Below are positions 16,317-27,809 of a stretch of 33,407 nucleotides of DNA, one piece after another (position 1 is the stretch's first letter; each line of letters starts with the position of its first letter). The notes beneath the pieces are model-generated. The model worked only from the letters and a program-made list of their open reading frames with translations. It ran no database searches and was not told the DNA's origin. Position numbers and translations under genes: made by a program. The DNA lies in contig CALXQU010000018.1 of NCBI GenBank assembly GCA_944390725.1, forward strand, positions 1 through 33,407, written 5' to 3'. The DNA comes from an uncultured Spirochaetaceae bacterium (lineage in GTDB: Bacteria > Spirochaetota > Spirochaetia > Sphaerochaetales > Sphaerochaetaceae).

Positions 16317-16676
16317 TCAGATGAATCTCGAGGCAGGGACATCGAAAATCCCGGAGAGCTTCTTTGCCATCATCCTGCTGATAGGCTTCCTGTCATTCTC
16401 GAGATTGGATATGAACTGCTTTGTAGTTCCAAGCACCGCAGCAAGCTCAGGCTGGGTCATTCCTTTCAGCCTGCGATAGAAACGGAGAGCTCTGCCGGGA
16501 GTATCCTTTGCAGCTTCCTCCCTATACCACTCCATATCCTCGGCATTCATCATATCGTCTTCTTCGATCTTGACGTTATCAGGGCCATATTCGGAGACAA
16601 GGCTCTGGATAAGCTTCCTAGGTACGTCCCCATTCAGAGAGAATTCAGTACGGGGCCTTCTCACGACTACCAACAT
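16317..16676 (-). CDS. HigA-like antitoxin (XRE-family helix-turn-helix)
   Basis: 119 residues from the ATG at 16676 (minus strand), chosen because GGAGGTGGAG precedes it; the frame is open further upstream. The C-terminal half is an XRE/HTH_3 domain (about 66-108: 'ALRFYRRLKGMTQPELAAVLG', 'QFISNLENDRKPISRMMAKKLS') ending in 'FDVPASRFI'. In HigBA-type modules the antitoxin follows the toxin gene, neutralises the toxin and represses the shared promoter. Here it overlaps the toxin's last 32 bases. It looks intact, although the toxin frame is broken. Confidence 0.8.
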   Translation of the reverse strand: MLVVVRRPRTEFSLNGDVPRKLIQSLVSEYGPDNVKIEEDDMMNAEDMEWYREEAAKDTPGRALRFYRRLKGMTQPELAAVLGTTKQFISNLENDRKPISRMMAKKLSGIFDVPASRFI

Positions 16677-16894
16677 ACTCCACCTCCACAATAAGCTTCC
16701 CTTTCTCATTCCTCCAGCAGGCAACCCCATCGATACGCAAGATGGCAATGAAAGGTATTCTCGCCAAGCTTGCTGTAGTTGCGGTATCCAGGCTGCACTG
16801 GACCTGAAGCCTTGATATCATTGATAAGACGATAAAGCGTTTCCCTGGCATTGGATGGCATCTGCCTTATGGCTTTACCGAATTTTCCCGACAT
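16645..16894 (-). pseudogene. HigB/RelE-like toxin, disrupted by a one-base frameshift
   Basis: Translation from the ATG at 16894 gives 'MSGKFGKAIRQMPSNARETL', continues through 'SGPVQPGYRNYSKLGENTFHCHLAYRW', and then leaves frame. The expected continuation 'VACWRNEKGKLIVEVEYVGS' and 'REKAPY' is present one frame over. The shift maps to a G4 run (plus 16725-16728) that should be G3. Corrected length is about 82 residues, typical for this small toxin family of mRNA interferases acting at the ribosome. The cause may be a real inactivating indel, a phase-variable tract or a sequencing error. Identity of the family is by recognised motif order, not by search. Confidence 0.7.
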
Positions 16895-16913
16895 CCGGGC
16901 TTCATATCTGAAT

Positions 16914-16950
16914 AGTACTACATTATAGAGTACTTTTCGATATTATCCAA
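16914..16950 (-). promoter_or_regulatory. Promoter and twin operator of the toxin-antitoxin module
   Basis: On the minus strand: TTGGAT (plus 16945-16950), exactly 17 bases, TATAAT (plus 16922-16927). Two copies of the palindrome AGTACT flank the -10 box (16914-16919 and 16929-16934, 15 bases apart), the expected place for antitoxin-mediated autorepression. Matching AGTACT elements occur in front of the two remnant copies of this module. Confidence 0.75.
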
Positions 16951-16993
16951 TTCGAAGGAGCGATATATCTCTTTCTTATAAAGGAAACATTTA

Positions 16994-17018
16994 GGGAAAT
17001 TCCCGGGAGGAATTTCCC
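16994..17018 (-). terminator. Strong hairpin downstream of the AAA/DUF4143 gene
   Basis: Perfect 10-bp stem (GGGAAATTCC 16994-17003 / GGAATTTCCC 17009-17018) with a 5-base loop, 41 bases beyond the ATPase stop. The minus-strand flank is only moderately T-rich, so termination is likely but not certain. Confidence 0.5.
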
Positions 17019-17027
17019 TGGATGAGG

Positions 17028-17055
17028 CTGATTATGCAGCTATGGATATGCTGAT
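17028..17055. repeat. Direct repeat, copy 2 (partner at 16245)
   Basis: Identical over 28 bases to 16245-16272. This copy ends four bases before the stop codon (17059-17061) of the AAA/DUF4143 gene, so it belongs to that gene's 3' flank. Confidence 0.75.
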
Positions 17056-17058
17056 TCC

Positions 17059-18264
17059 TCAGAATGAGGGGATGTATTTCCCTGTTTCGGTGAGGAAATG
17101 GGCTATATCCGCATAGTTGATGTACCTCACGCCATTGACGGGTTCAGGCAGGGTATCCCCTGAGTATATGATGTTCTTCCTCACCTCATATCCGGGATGG
17201 AGATGCTCGAACCTGTCCATATTCCTCGTGAACTCCTTCGAAATCGTATATGCGGACTTGATTTCGAACAGCTCCAGCTCTTTCTGTCCTCTTTCCATGA
17301 TTAGGTCGACTTCGACTCCGTTGTTATCACGATAGAAGTAGAGCTTCGGTTCCGTGTAGCTGTTGTATCTGGCCTTGAGCGCTTCCATGACCACCATGTT
17401 CTCGAAGAATGCGCCTGTCATCGAGGATATGCCGATTTCCTTCGGGTGCGATATCCTTGCAAGCGATACCAGAAGGCCTGTCTCAACGAAATACAGCTTG
17501 GGGGATTTAACTGCGCGGCTTGTATGGTTGCGGCTCCATGGCGGAAGCATGGCTATGATATATGCATTCTCAAGAAGCGAGGTCCATTCCCTTATCGTTG
17601 CAGAGCTTACCCCGACATCATTAGATACCGAACTGTGGTTCAGAAGCTGTCCGGCCCTGCCTGCAAGGATATCGAGGAAGAGATGGAAAGCCCTTATGTC
17701 CCGGAAGCCAGTCTCCTCCCGTATATCCTTGTCCAGGTGGACTGACCTGTAATTCAGATAATACTCGGAGGGGACGAGCCCTGGGGTGCTGTATATGCCT
17801 GGCATGAAGCCCGTGAATATCTGCTCATTCCTATCAAGGGATATGCCGGCCTTGCCGAGCTCCTCGAATGAAAGCGGGAGCAGATGCGCCACGGCAGTCC
17901 TCGTCGCAAGTGATTGGGCAATCGTCTTCCTCACTTCCTTCTGGTAGCTTCCGGTGATGATGTACCTGCCATATCCTTCCATTCCGTCAACGTTGGCCTG
18001 GATCTGGCTGACGAGGGCAGGGCAGCGCTGTATCTCGTCGATTATCAGCGGGGCAGGGTGGTTGATCAGGAATCCCCTGGGATCTTCTTCCGCTTCCCTC
18101 CTGATTGCGGAATCCTCGAGGTTGACGAATCCGTACTCCTTGAAAAGCTCCTTCGCAAGCGTTGATTTACCAGCCTGCCGCGGTCCGAGTATGGTGATTA
18201 CCTTGTAGGTGGATGCAAGCCTTGCCAGCTCATCCGAGAGTTTCCTGCCAATCATCCTGTCCAT
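17059..18264 (-). CDS. AAA_14/DUF4143-family ATPase
   Basis: 401 residues, the usual length. Walker A GPRQAGKS (27-34), Walker B 'LIIDEIQ' with E77, and sensor 'YIITGSYQ' form the N-terminal AAA domain; the C-terminal DUF4143 part contains 'LYFVETGLLVSL', 'GAFFENMVVMEAL' and the nuclease-like strand pattern 'YFYRDNNGVEVDLIM...ELFEIKSAYT'. The family is common in anaerobes, often in many copies per genome and near mobile or toxin-antitoxin genes; its role is unsettled. Its own promoter is at 18285-18312. It lies between the module and its decayed copy, suggesting an accessory gene cluster. Confidence 0.9.
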   Translation of the reverse strand: MDRMIGRKLSDELARLASTYKVITILGPRQAGKSTLAKELFKEYGFVNLEDSAIRREAEEDPRGFLINHPAPLIIDEIQRCPALVSQIQANVDGMEGYGRYIITGSYQKEVRKTIAQSLATRTAVAHLLPLSFEELGKAGISLDRNEQIFTGFMPGIYSTPGLVPSEYYLNYRSVHLDKDIREETGFRDIRAFHLFLDILAGRAGQLLNHSSVSNDVGVSSATIREWTSLLENAYIIAMLPPWSRNHTSRAVKSPKLYFVETGLLVSLARISHPKEIGISSMTGAFFENMVVMEALKARYNSYTEPKLYFYRDNNGVEVDLIMERGQKELELFEIKSAYTISKEFTRNMDRFEHLHPGYEVRKNIIYSGDTLPEPVNGVRYINYADIAHFLTETGKYIPSF

Positions 18265-18284
18265 ATGCCATTGTCTCTGGTATT

Positions 18285-18312
18285 ATTATACATAATTGAA
18301 ATTGAACTTCAA
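18285..18312 (-). promoter_or_regulatory. Promoter of the AAA/DUF4143 ATPase gene
   Basis: Minus-strand TTGAAG (plus 18307-18312), 16-base spacer, TATAAT (plus 18285-18290), about 20 bases from the ATG. The -35 region overlaps an inverted repeat TTGAA/TTCAA. Confidence 0.6.
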
Positions 18313-18356
18313 ATATGTATAAAAACTGCCATCTCTGCCTATGGCTGGCATCAGAT

Positions 18357-18576
18357 TCAGATAAACCTGTCAAAGAATACATCAAACTAGGGTAGAAAGC
18401 TCCTTAGCCGTCTTCCTGCTTACTGGTTTCCGTCCGTCTTCAATATCTGAAATGAAATAGCTTTGGTTCTTGCAAGCTCCAGCTGTGCATTCCGAGGTAT
18501 CTGACGTATTATCCGGCTGGATTTCGGAGACATATCCACAACATGCTTCATGTGAAGATAGTACTATATTTTGCAT
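18357..18576 (-). pseudogene. Collapsed remnant of a HigBA-like module
   Basis: Minus-strand translation reads a toxin-like start ('RQIPRNAQLEL', compare 'RQMPSNARETL' of the intact locus) that runs straight into antitoxin C-terminal sequence ('QSYFISDIEDGRKPVSRKTA', compare 'KQFISNLENDRKPISRMMA'). After 'KELSTLV' the frame breaks, but bases matching the antitoxin end and stop continue to 18357. Upstream bases at 18556-18575, including AGTACT and ATGAAGC, match the promoter leader of the intact module. An internal deletion of several hundred bases has fused the two genes. No product is expected. Confidence 0.7.
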
Positions 18577-18602
18577 TACTGATCAAATGAGGATACGAGA
18601 GG

Positions 18603-18633
18603 AAAAACCGGCCACCGTGGATTTCGGTGGCCG
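18603..18633 (-). terminator. Terminator of secA
   Basis: On the minus strand a stem CGGCCACC/GGTGGCCG (plus 18609-18616 and 18626-18633) with a 9-base loop is followed by T5 (plus A at 18603-18607), about 50 bases past the secA stop. Confidence 0.85.
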
Positions 18634-18684
18634 ATTGGGGTGCTTTCAGGAATCCGGATATGGATCCAGAACCATGATTCCCCG

Positions 18685-21432
<2,748 letters not shown>

Positions 21433-21508
21433 ATCTCGGATAATAATCACAAAAGCCAGGAAAGTGTAGCCGATAGTCTAATCAGGGCAAATCGAATAGA
21501 ATAGCGAT

Positions 21509-22033
21509 ATGGATTGGACAATCGCGATCGGATCGGTAACATTCGGGCTTCTTGACGTCATCGCCCTCGCCATAGTGCTTGTCGGGGCGATATCAGGATG
21601 CATAAAGGGATTCACCAGGAAGGCAGGCAAGGCCGCCGCGGTACTGCTGGCCATGCCGGGGGCCGCGCTCTTCACCAAGCAGGCAGGCACGCTCCTCGCC
21701 GACAGCTCGGGCCTCGCGATATTCCCCGCGACGCTGATTGCCTTCGTGGCCCTTACGGCCCTCGTGTATACGCTCATCTTCGTCTTCGTCAGCCAGCTCT
21801 CGAGCATAGTGGAGGCCAGCGGGGCGCTGAGGGCGCTCGACAGCATCGTCGGCTTCGTGCTGGGGCTGCTGTGCTCTGCGCTGGTGCTCTCGCTCATAAT
21901 CGCGCTGCTGCAGTACCAGACCTTCTTCGACATGTCGGTCCTTACCGACAACAGCGTCATATTCAAGAGGATAATACAGCCCCTCTATCCCCAGATGATG
22001 GAGCTCTTCACGGGAGCGTTCAATGGCATTTGA
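21509..22033 (+). CDS. cvpA: CvpA-family membrane protein
   Basis: 174 residues with four hydrophobic segments (about 13-30, 41-56, 70-94, 112-136). The pattern 'DVIALAIVLVGAISGCIKGF' at the N-terminus and 'LRALDSIVGFVLGLLCSALV' (108-126) are diagnostic of CvpA, named for colicin V production in E. coli and of uncertain function, with envelope roles suggested in several bacteria. It opens the operon cvpA-holB-kinase-regulator-dinG; its last 11 bases overlap the next gene. Confidence 0.85.
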   Translation: MDWTIAIGSVTFGLLDVIALAIVLVGAISGCIKGFTRKAGKAAAVLLAMPGAALFTKQAGTLLADSSGLAIFPATLIAFVALTALVYTLIFVFVSQLSSIVEASGALRALDSIVGFVLGLLCSALVLSLIIALLQYQTFFDMSVLTDNSVIFKRIIQPLYPQMMELFTGAFNGI

Positions 22034-23219
22034 GGCCCTGCGCCAGATCCAGGGGGCAGCTGCCGATGAGCTCTCATCGGCGCTGGAGTCGGGCAGGCTC
22101 CCCCGTTCCATACTGATATCCGGCGGGAAGGGGTCGGGCAGGCTGACAGGCGCGCTTGACCTCGCGTTCGCCGTCGCCGGCGGCGACAGGGAGATCCTCA
22201 GGAGCGGCAGCGTGGCATACCTGGCCGCGCGTCCATTCCGTTCCCGGTTCGAGGCCGCGGCCAATCTCTTCCTCGCGCAGAAGAACAGGAGGAGCAGGAT
22301 CTTCTTCATCCAGACTGTGCGGAGCATACTGCTCCAGTACCATCCATCCCTCAGCCCGCTGTATAAGGATAAGGCCGGCATCAAGGGGAATGTGGACAGG
22401 AAGGCCTTCACTAGGCTGGGGGCATCGCCCTCCATCGCGGAGGCGGCATCGCAGCTTGACGAGGTCCTGCTGTCGATCGAGGATGACAGGGATTACGGCA
22501 GCGCCGAGATAGAGGCGGCCGTCAATGCCGCCATGCTGCTGCTGACCCCTGAGGTCATGCGCTGCGGCAGGAAGACTCCCGGCGCCTCGATAGAGGAGAT
22601 ACGCGCCATCCAGGAATGGCTTGCCGATGGCAGCGAGGGCAAGGCGGTGATACTCGAGAATATCGAGGACTATTCCGAGGGGGCGAAGAACAGCCTGCTG
22701 AAGCTGCTTGAGGAGCCTCCAGAGGGCGCATGGCTGATACTCGTTTCCGGCAGCCAGTCGCGCATCATGGAGACGATCCTCTCGCGCGTGAGGAAGTTCC
22801 AGTTCCCGGCGCTTTCCGAGAAGGCGGTCTCCGGCTGCATCGCCAGCATGTTCTCGATCTACGGCAGGTACAGGTCCTTCGATGCCTTCTTCTTCGAAGA
22901 GGGCGCAGGCGATGAGGAGAAGTCGCAGATGGAACGGTGCCTCTCGGCGTACTCTTCGGCGCTGCTGGAGGGCAGGATGCTGCCCAATGACGAGATGGAG
23001 AAGCTGCTGTCCTCGCTTGCCAGGATCGACGGGTTCGGCTATTTCCGCGAGGAGCTCTGCGGCCTGGTCGCCGACAGGCTTGCCGACGGGAGCCTTAGCA
23101 GGGTGCGGGCTAGGCGCATCTGGGATGCGCTCTCCCTCTATCTGGGGATGAGCGACAGCTACAACATGAGCATAAGGCTGGCTCTTGACTATGCCTTGAG
23201 GGAGGTCTCCGGTGTCTGA
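22023..23219 (+). CDS. holB: DNA polymerase III delta'-like clamp-loader subunit
   Basis: 398 residues. 'GKAVILENIEDYSEGAKNSL' and 'LKLLEEPPEGAWLILVSGSQ' (from about 206) followed by 'TILSRVRKFQFPAL' is the core of gamma/delta' clamp-loader proteins. The P-loop position reads GGKGSGR (34-40), without a GKT, as in non-hydrolysing delta'. A long stretch (about 60-190) separates it from the core and lacks the four-Cys zinc module of DnaX-type proteins. The start overlaps cvpA and the end overlaps the kinase gene, so all are translated together. Confidence 0.8.
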   Translation: MAFEALRQIQGAAADELSSALESGRLPRSILISGGKGSGRLTGALDLAFAVAGGDREILRSGSVAYLAARPFRSRFEAAANLFLAQKNRRSRIFFIQTVRSILLQYHPSLSPLYKDKAGIKGNVDRKAFTRLGASPSIAEAASQLDEVLLSIEDDRDYGSAEIEAAVNAAMLLLTPEVMRCGRKTPGASIEEIRAIQEWLADGSEGKAVILENIEDYSEGAKNSLLKLLEEPPEGAWLILVSGSQSRIMETILSRVRKFQFPALSEKAVSGCIASMFSIYGRYRSFDAFFFEEGAGDEEKSQMERCLSAYSSALLEGRMLPNDEMEKLLSSLARIDGFGYFREELCGLVADRLADGSLSRVRARRIWDALSLYLGMSDSYNMSIRLALDYALREVSGV

Positions 23220-24381
23220 GAAGCTTCTGAGGAAGGTGCTTGAGGATTTCGAGTCATATCCTGCGGAAGAGGTGCAGCGCCTCATCAGGGAAGGGCTGGA
23301 GAAGAACGAGGTCTACAGGTCGCTGCTCGATTTCCAGCCGATCGGCCATATAGCGGTAGGCGGCGAGAGGCAGATACTCTTCGTCTCCAAGTCCGTGCAG
23401 CTCCTGCTTCCATGCGACAGGAGGAAGCGGACCAGGGAGGGGATGAAGCTCGATTCGCTGATGGTCGATGCCGATGTGAAGAAGTTCCTCCTGGCTGTCT
23501 TCAGGGGACGGGAGAAGCCTGATGCGAGGGAGTTCGCGGTGCAGATGGGCGGCGAGACGCGCATCATCCGCATATCGTTCGCCTCCATCGACGCGGGCAG
23601 CTTCCCGTTCGTGGACATCATATTGCAGGATATCACGGAGGAGAAGCAGAAGGAGATCAGGCTCAGGCGCTCTGAGTCCCTTGCCTCTATGACCACGATG
23701 GCGGCAGGCATCGCCCATGAGATCAAGAACCCCCTGGCGGCGATGAAGATACACCTGCAGCTGATGCGCAAGGTGCTGCAGCAGAAGAAGAGCATCTCCG
23801 ATGCGGAGGCCGAGCGCTATCTGGGCGTGCTCGACGAGGAGATCGACCATCTCAACACGATTGCCGTCGACTTCCTCTTCGCCGTGCGCCCGATGGATAT
23901 CGAGCTGATGCTGGGCTCCGTCAATGCGGTCATGGATGACCTCATCACGTTCCTCGCCCCGGAGGCTGAGGAGAAGCATATCAGGATATCCAGGAACCTC
24001 GACAGCTTCCTGCCGAATGTGGAGATCGATGCGCGCTATCTCAGGCAGTGCCTGCTGAACATCATCGAGAATGCCTTCGCGGCGATGCCTGGAGGCGGCA
24101 CCCTGGGGCTATCCACCAGGCTTGACGGCGATTTCGTCACCATACGCATCAGCGATACCGGCACGGGAATCGCCGAGGGCGAGATACAGAAGATCTTCGA
24201 GCCTTACTTCACCACCAAGGCGACAGGCACCGGCCTGGGCCTCACTGTCGTGTACAAGGTGATCAAGGAGCACCGCGGCGATATCTTCGTCTCCAGCCAG
24301 GAAGGGAAGGGGACGGTATTCACGATCAAGCTCCCGGTGCCGCAGAGCCAGCGCAAGGCCATAGGGAACAAGGAGGTATGA
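23212..24381 (+). CDS. Soluble PAS-domain sensor histidine kinase (NtrB/Hk2-like)
   Basis: 389 residues from GTG 23212, supported by GGGAGG eight bases upstream. No transmembrane segment is present. An N-terminal PAS-like domain (about 35-145) is followed by the HisKA H-box 'AGIAHEIKNPLAAMK' with phospho-acceptor His169, then the HATPase domain: N-box 'NIIENAFAAMPGGG', 'DTGTGIAEGEIQKIFEPYFT' and 'TGTGLGL'. It is clearly the partner of the NtrC-type regulator that begins one base after its stop. The signal sensed is unknown but must be intracellular. The layout parallels Borrelia Hk2/Rrp2. Confidence 0.93.
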   Translation: MSEKLLRKVLEDFESYPAEEVQRLIREGLEKNEVYRSLLDFQPIGHIAVGGERQILFVSKSVQLLLPCDRRKRTREGMKLDSLMVDADVKKFLLAVFRGREKPDAREFAVQMGGETRIIRISFASIDAGSFPFVDIILQDITEEKQKEIRLRRSESLASMTTMAAGIAHEIKNPLAAMKIHLQLMRKVLQQKKSISDAEAERYLGVLDEEIDHLNTIAVDFLFAVRPMDIELMLGSVNAVMDDLITFLAPEAEEKHIRISRNLDSFLPNVEIDARYLRQCLLNIIENAFAAMPGGGTLGLSTRLDGDFVTIRISDTGTGIAEGEIQKIFEPYFTTKATGTGLGLTVVYKVIKEHRGDIFVSSQEGKGTVFTIKLPVPQSQRKAIGNKEV

Positions 24382-24382
24382 C

Positions 24383-25741
24383 ATGGCGACCCTTCTGATT
24401 GCCGATGACGAGAAGAACATAAGGTCAGGGCTCCAGCTCGCCTTCGAGGGCGAAGGCTATGACGTGCTTACGGCCGCGGATGGCAGCGAGGCATGGGAGA
24501 AGGTGCAGAGGAATATCATCGACCTTGTCATCACCGACCTGAGGATGCCGGGCATGGATGGCAATGAGCTGATAAGGCGCATCGTCTCCTCCTATCCCAC
24601 GATGCCTGTCATCGTCCTTACCGGCCATGGCACCATAGAGACTGCCGTGGAGACGATGAGGGAAGGGGCGGTGGACTTCTTCACCAAGCCTGTCGATATA
24701 GACAAGCTCTCGCTTGTCGTCCGCAAGACCATATCAGCCTCCCAGCTCGCGGAGCAGAACAGGAAGCTGGCGGAGGAGGTGGAGAAGCTGCGGAGGCAGC
24801 AGGGCTACGGCAGGATCATCGGCAAGTCAGGCAAGGTCGCCCAGCTCATGCAGATCGTCAGCCAGGTGGCCTCGACCAAGGCCTCTGTCCTCATCACTGG
24901 CGAGTCAGGGACGGGCAAGGAGCTCGTGGCGGAGGCCATACAGCAGCTTTCCCCGCGCAAGGACGGCCCGTACGTCAAGGTGCACTGCGCCTCCCTTTCC
25001 CCTACGCTGCTGGAGGATGAGCTCTTCGGCCATGAGAAGGGTGCCTTCACCGGTGCCGTATCGCAGAAGAAGGGCAGGTTCGAGCTTGCTGACGGCGGCA
25101 CGCTCTTCCTCGACGAGATCGGCGAGATCGACCAGGCCACACAGGTCAAGCTCCTGAGGGTGCTGCAGGAGAAGCAGTTCGAGCGCGTAGGCGGGGAGAA
25201 GACGCTCACCGTCGATGTGCGCGTGATCTGCGCGACCAACAGGGACCTCTATAAGGAGATGCAGGAGGGCCGCTTCAGGGAGGACCTCTACTACAGGCTC
25301 AATGTCGTCCATATCGAGGTGCCGCCGCTTCGCGAGAGGAAGGAGGATATAGACCTCCTCTGCGCATCTTTCCTCAGCACTTTCAACAGCGAGGATGGCC
25401 GCAAGGTGGAGGGCTTCACCCCCCAGGCGCGCAAGGCGCTCTTCGCCTATTCCTGGCCAGGCAATGTCAGGGAGCTGCGCAATACCATCGAGGCGGCTGT
25501 GGTGCTCTGCAAGGGCAGGATGATAGATATCGATGACCTCCCTCCGCAGATCAGGGAGACAGGAGGCGGGAGCACTGTCACGTTCACCCTTCCCGTGACG
25601 ATGGAGGATGCCGAGATGCGCCTCATCCTCGAGACGATCTCCTATGCCAAGGGCAACAAGACCAAGGCCGCGGACCTGCTGGGCATAGGCCGCAAGACGC
25701 TGCACAGGAAGCTGGCGGAGAGAAATGCCGAGGAGCAGTGA
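24383..25741 (+). CDS. NtrC-family sigma-54 activator (response regulator)
   Basis: 452 residues in the classic three-domain form. Receiver domain (1-118) with acidic pair D9/D10 and phospho-acceptor D52; AAA+ domain with Walker A GESGTGKE (173-180), the sigma-54-contacting GAFTGA loop (220-225) and Walker B 'LFLDEIGE' (241-248); C-terminal Fis-type HTH ('NKTKAADLLGIGRKTLHRKL'). An intact GAFTGA means it should activate RpoN-dependent promoters by ATP hydrolysis. The only convincing -24/-12 promoter noticed in the window is that of the sigma factor at 28800, the best local target candidate. rpoN itself is not in the window. The 3' end overlaps the dinG-like gene. Confidence 0.95.
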   Translation: MATLLIADDEKNIRSGLQLAFEGEGYDVLTAADGSEAWEKVQRNIIDLVITDLRMPGMDGNELIRRIVSSYPTMPVIVLTGHGTIETAVETMREGAVDFFTKPVDIDKLSLVVRKTISASQLAEQNRKLAEEVEKLRRQQGYGRIIGKSGKVAQLMQIVSQVASTKASVLITGESGTGKELVAEAIQQLSPRKDGPYVKVHCASLSPTLLEDELFGHEKGAFTGAVSQKKGRFELADGGTLFLDEIGEIDQATQVKLLRVLQEKQFERVGGEKTLTVDVRVICATNRDLYKEMQEGRFREDLYYRLNVVHIEVPPLRERKEDIDLLCASFLSTFNSEDGRKVEGFTPQARKALFAYSWPGNVRELRNTIEAAVVLCKGRMIDIDDLPPQIRETGGGSTVTFTLPVTMEDAEMRLILETISYAKGNKTKAADLLGIGRKTLHRKLAERNAEEQ

Positions 25742-27809
25742 TTTCTTCGCCGCGGGCGGCATCCTCTCCAGGCGCATACCGGGCTTCGCGTACCGTCCCT
25801 GCCAGGAAGGGATGGCTGAGCTGGTGGAGAAGGCCCTCAGCTCATCATGCCATGCGGTGGTGGAGGCCGGTACAGGCACCGGCAAGAGCTATGCATATAT
25901 CGTGCCGCTCATGCTCAGGGCCGCTGAGGGCCTGGGCAAGGAGATCATCGCCACCAGCACCATGCCGCTGATGGGACAGCTCCTGCGTAAGGACATACCG
26001 CAGATGCTTGACGCGCTCTCCCTCGACCTCGATGTGGCTGCGCTCTACGGCAGGGGCAACTACCTCTGCGCGCTCAAGTGGGACTATCTCTACCAGAGCA
26101 GGAAGGATGATGACGGGGTAAGGCGCTTCGCCGGCTGGGTCGACGGGACGGAGACAGGGCTCAGGGATGAGATAGCCGACCCGTCGCTGTATCCCCTCTT
26201 CGCCGAGTGCGCTGCCGAGCGCGAGAGCTGCATAGGCCGCTTCTGCCCGTACATCAGCCAGTGCTTCTATTACAGGGCGAGGAAGAGGGCCGAGGAGGCG
26301 GACATCATCGTGACCAACCACCACGTCGTCCTCTCGGATATCATGCTCAGGAGGGAGAAGGGCTCCGGAAGCGATGAGGCCGTCCTGCTCCCGCCCTTCG
26401 ATGCCATGGCGATAGATGAGGCCCACAACTTCCCGGACGGTGCTACCGATACCTTCACATCGACATTCTCCACGCGCGATGCCAGGCATGTCCTGAAGGC
26501 CATCGCCGACAGGAGGGCAGGGAAGGGCCAGTGCCTTATCGATGCCCTCTCTCCCTGCCTTAAGGACAGGGCTGCCTATGGCGAGATCAGCAGCATGGTT
26601 GCGGAGATAAGGGAGATGGCCGAGGATTTCGACGTGAGGATACGCTCCCTGCTCGGCCGCCGGGGACGCAGCGGGGAGAGGATTGCGTTCGATGCCAGGT
26701 TCTACGAGGAGAACAGGTTCGCGGCAAGGTCATTCGCGCCCCTTGCCGGGAGGCTGTCCGAGCTCGGCTCCCTGCTGGCCTCGTCATTCATGGCCCCTGA
26801 GGATGCCAGCGAGGAGACCTGGGGCGATATGAGGACGCTCGCATTCGCAGCTGAGAGGCTCTCGGAGCTAGGGACACTGCTGGAACGCTGGATCGGATTC
26901 TCCTATCCTGCCGATGAGATACCGTATGGCGTGGAGGAAGGCGGGACGCTCTATATATCATTCGCGCCGATGGACACGGGCCGCATCCTCGCGGAGTCCT
27001 TCCTGGACAATGGCTCGCCAATCATCTTCTCCTCGGCGACGCTCTCCGTCGGCGGCTCCTTTGATTTCTTCGCCTCCCAGGTAGGCCTCGACATATGCGA
27101 GACCGGCTATATCTCCTCATGCTTCCCGACATCGTTCGACCTGGGCCGCAACCTGCTCTGCCTTGTCGCCAGGGGAGGGATGAGCTATTCCAATGAGGAG
27201 AAGGGAAGCTGGGAGGAGGGCCTTGCCCAGCCGATCGCCGATGCGATAAGGGCCTCGGGCGGAGGCGCGCTCGTGCTCTTCACCTCGCGCTCCTCGATGG
27301 AGAACGTCTATCCTAAGGTGAAGGTGCTGCTTCCGGGCATGTCCGTCCTCATGCAGGAGAGCGGCAGGTCGAGGAACATGCTGCTGAAGGCCTTCAAGGA
27401 GGATGAGGACAGCTCCCTCTTCGCGCTTTCCTCGTTCTGGGAGGGCATCGATGCGCCAGGCGAGACGCTGAGGCTGCTTATCATCCCCAAGCTGCCGTAT
27501 CCGGTGCCTACCGACCCCATCATAGCCGCACGCGGCGAGATGCTTGCCGAGCGGACGGGGCGCTCTGCCTTCATGGAGCAGGCGGTGCCCCTCTGCGCGC
27601 TGAAGATGAAGCAGGGCATCGGGCGCGTCATCCGCGGCGAGAAGGACAGGGGAGCCGTGCTGATCCTCGACCAGCGCATCATGAAGCCGATGTCGAGGAA
27701 GATACTCGCATCCCTCCCCGAGTGCCATATGGAGACGGATGTGCCGCTTGCCATGGTCCCTGGCAGGCTGCGTGGGTTCTACGGAATGGAAAAGCCGGAG
27801 CACCCATAG
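25725..27809 (+). CDS. DinG-family ATP-dependent helicase with Fe-S cluster motif
   Basis: 694 residues of the XPD/DinG superfamily 2 helicases. Walker A 'EAGTGTGKS' (47-55), DEAH box 231-234, and motif VI 'QGIGRVIRGEKDRGAVLILD' near the end. Cys115, Cys169, Cys174 and Cys180 lie between motifs I and II in the spacing expected for a 4Fe-4S cluster. Such enzymes unwind damaged or structured DNA 5' to 3'. It begins 17 bases before the end of the regulator gene and ends inside a terminator stem. DinG and YoaA cannot be distinguished here. Confidence 0.9.
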   Translation: MPRSSDFFAAGGILSRRIPGFAYRPCQEGMAELVEKALSSSCHAVVEAGTGTGKSYAYIVPLMLRAAEGLGKEIIATSTMPLMGQLLRKDIPQMLDALSLDLDVAALYGRGNYLCALKWDYLYQSRKDDDGVRRFAGWVDGTETGLRDEIADPSLYPLFAECAAERESCIGRFCPYISQCFYYRARKRAEEADIIVTNHHVVLSDIMLRREKGSGSDEAVLLPPFDAMAIDEAHNFPDGATDTFTSTFSTRDARHVLKAIADRRAGKGQCLIDALSPCLKDRAAYGEISSMVAEIREMAEDFDVRIRSLLGRRGRSGERIAFDARFYEENRFAARSFAPLAGRLSELGSLLASSFMAPEDASEETWGDMRTLAFAAERLSELGTLLERWIGFSYPADEIPYGVEEGGTLYISFAPMDTGRILAESFLDNGSPIIFSSATLSVGGSFDFFASQVGLDICETGYISSCFPTSFDLGRNLLCLVARGGMSYSNEEKGSWEEGLAQPIADAIRASGGGALVLFTSRSSMENVYPKVKVLLPGMSVLMQESGRSRNMLLKAFKEDEDSSLFALSSFWEGIDAPGETLRLLIIPKLPYPVPTDPIIAARGEMLAERTGRSAFMEQAVPLCALKMKQGIGRVIRGEKDRGAVLILDQRIMKPMSRKILASLPECHMETDVPLAMVPGRLRGFYGMEKPEHP

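Larger units (their letters stand above)
18265..18684. other. Gap between the AAA ATPase and secA
   Basis: 420 bases without an intact gene. It holds the ATPase promoter (18285-18312), the module remnant (18357-18576) and the secA terminator (18603-18633). Confidence 0.7.

Noticed and set aside
24625..24650. Possible sigma-54 promoter TGGCACC in the activator gene
   Set aside because: The GC element is not 12 bases from GG, so the essential spacing fails.
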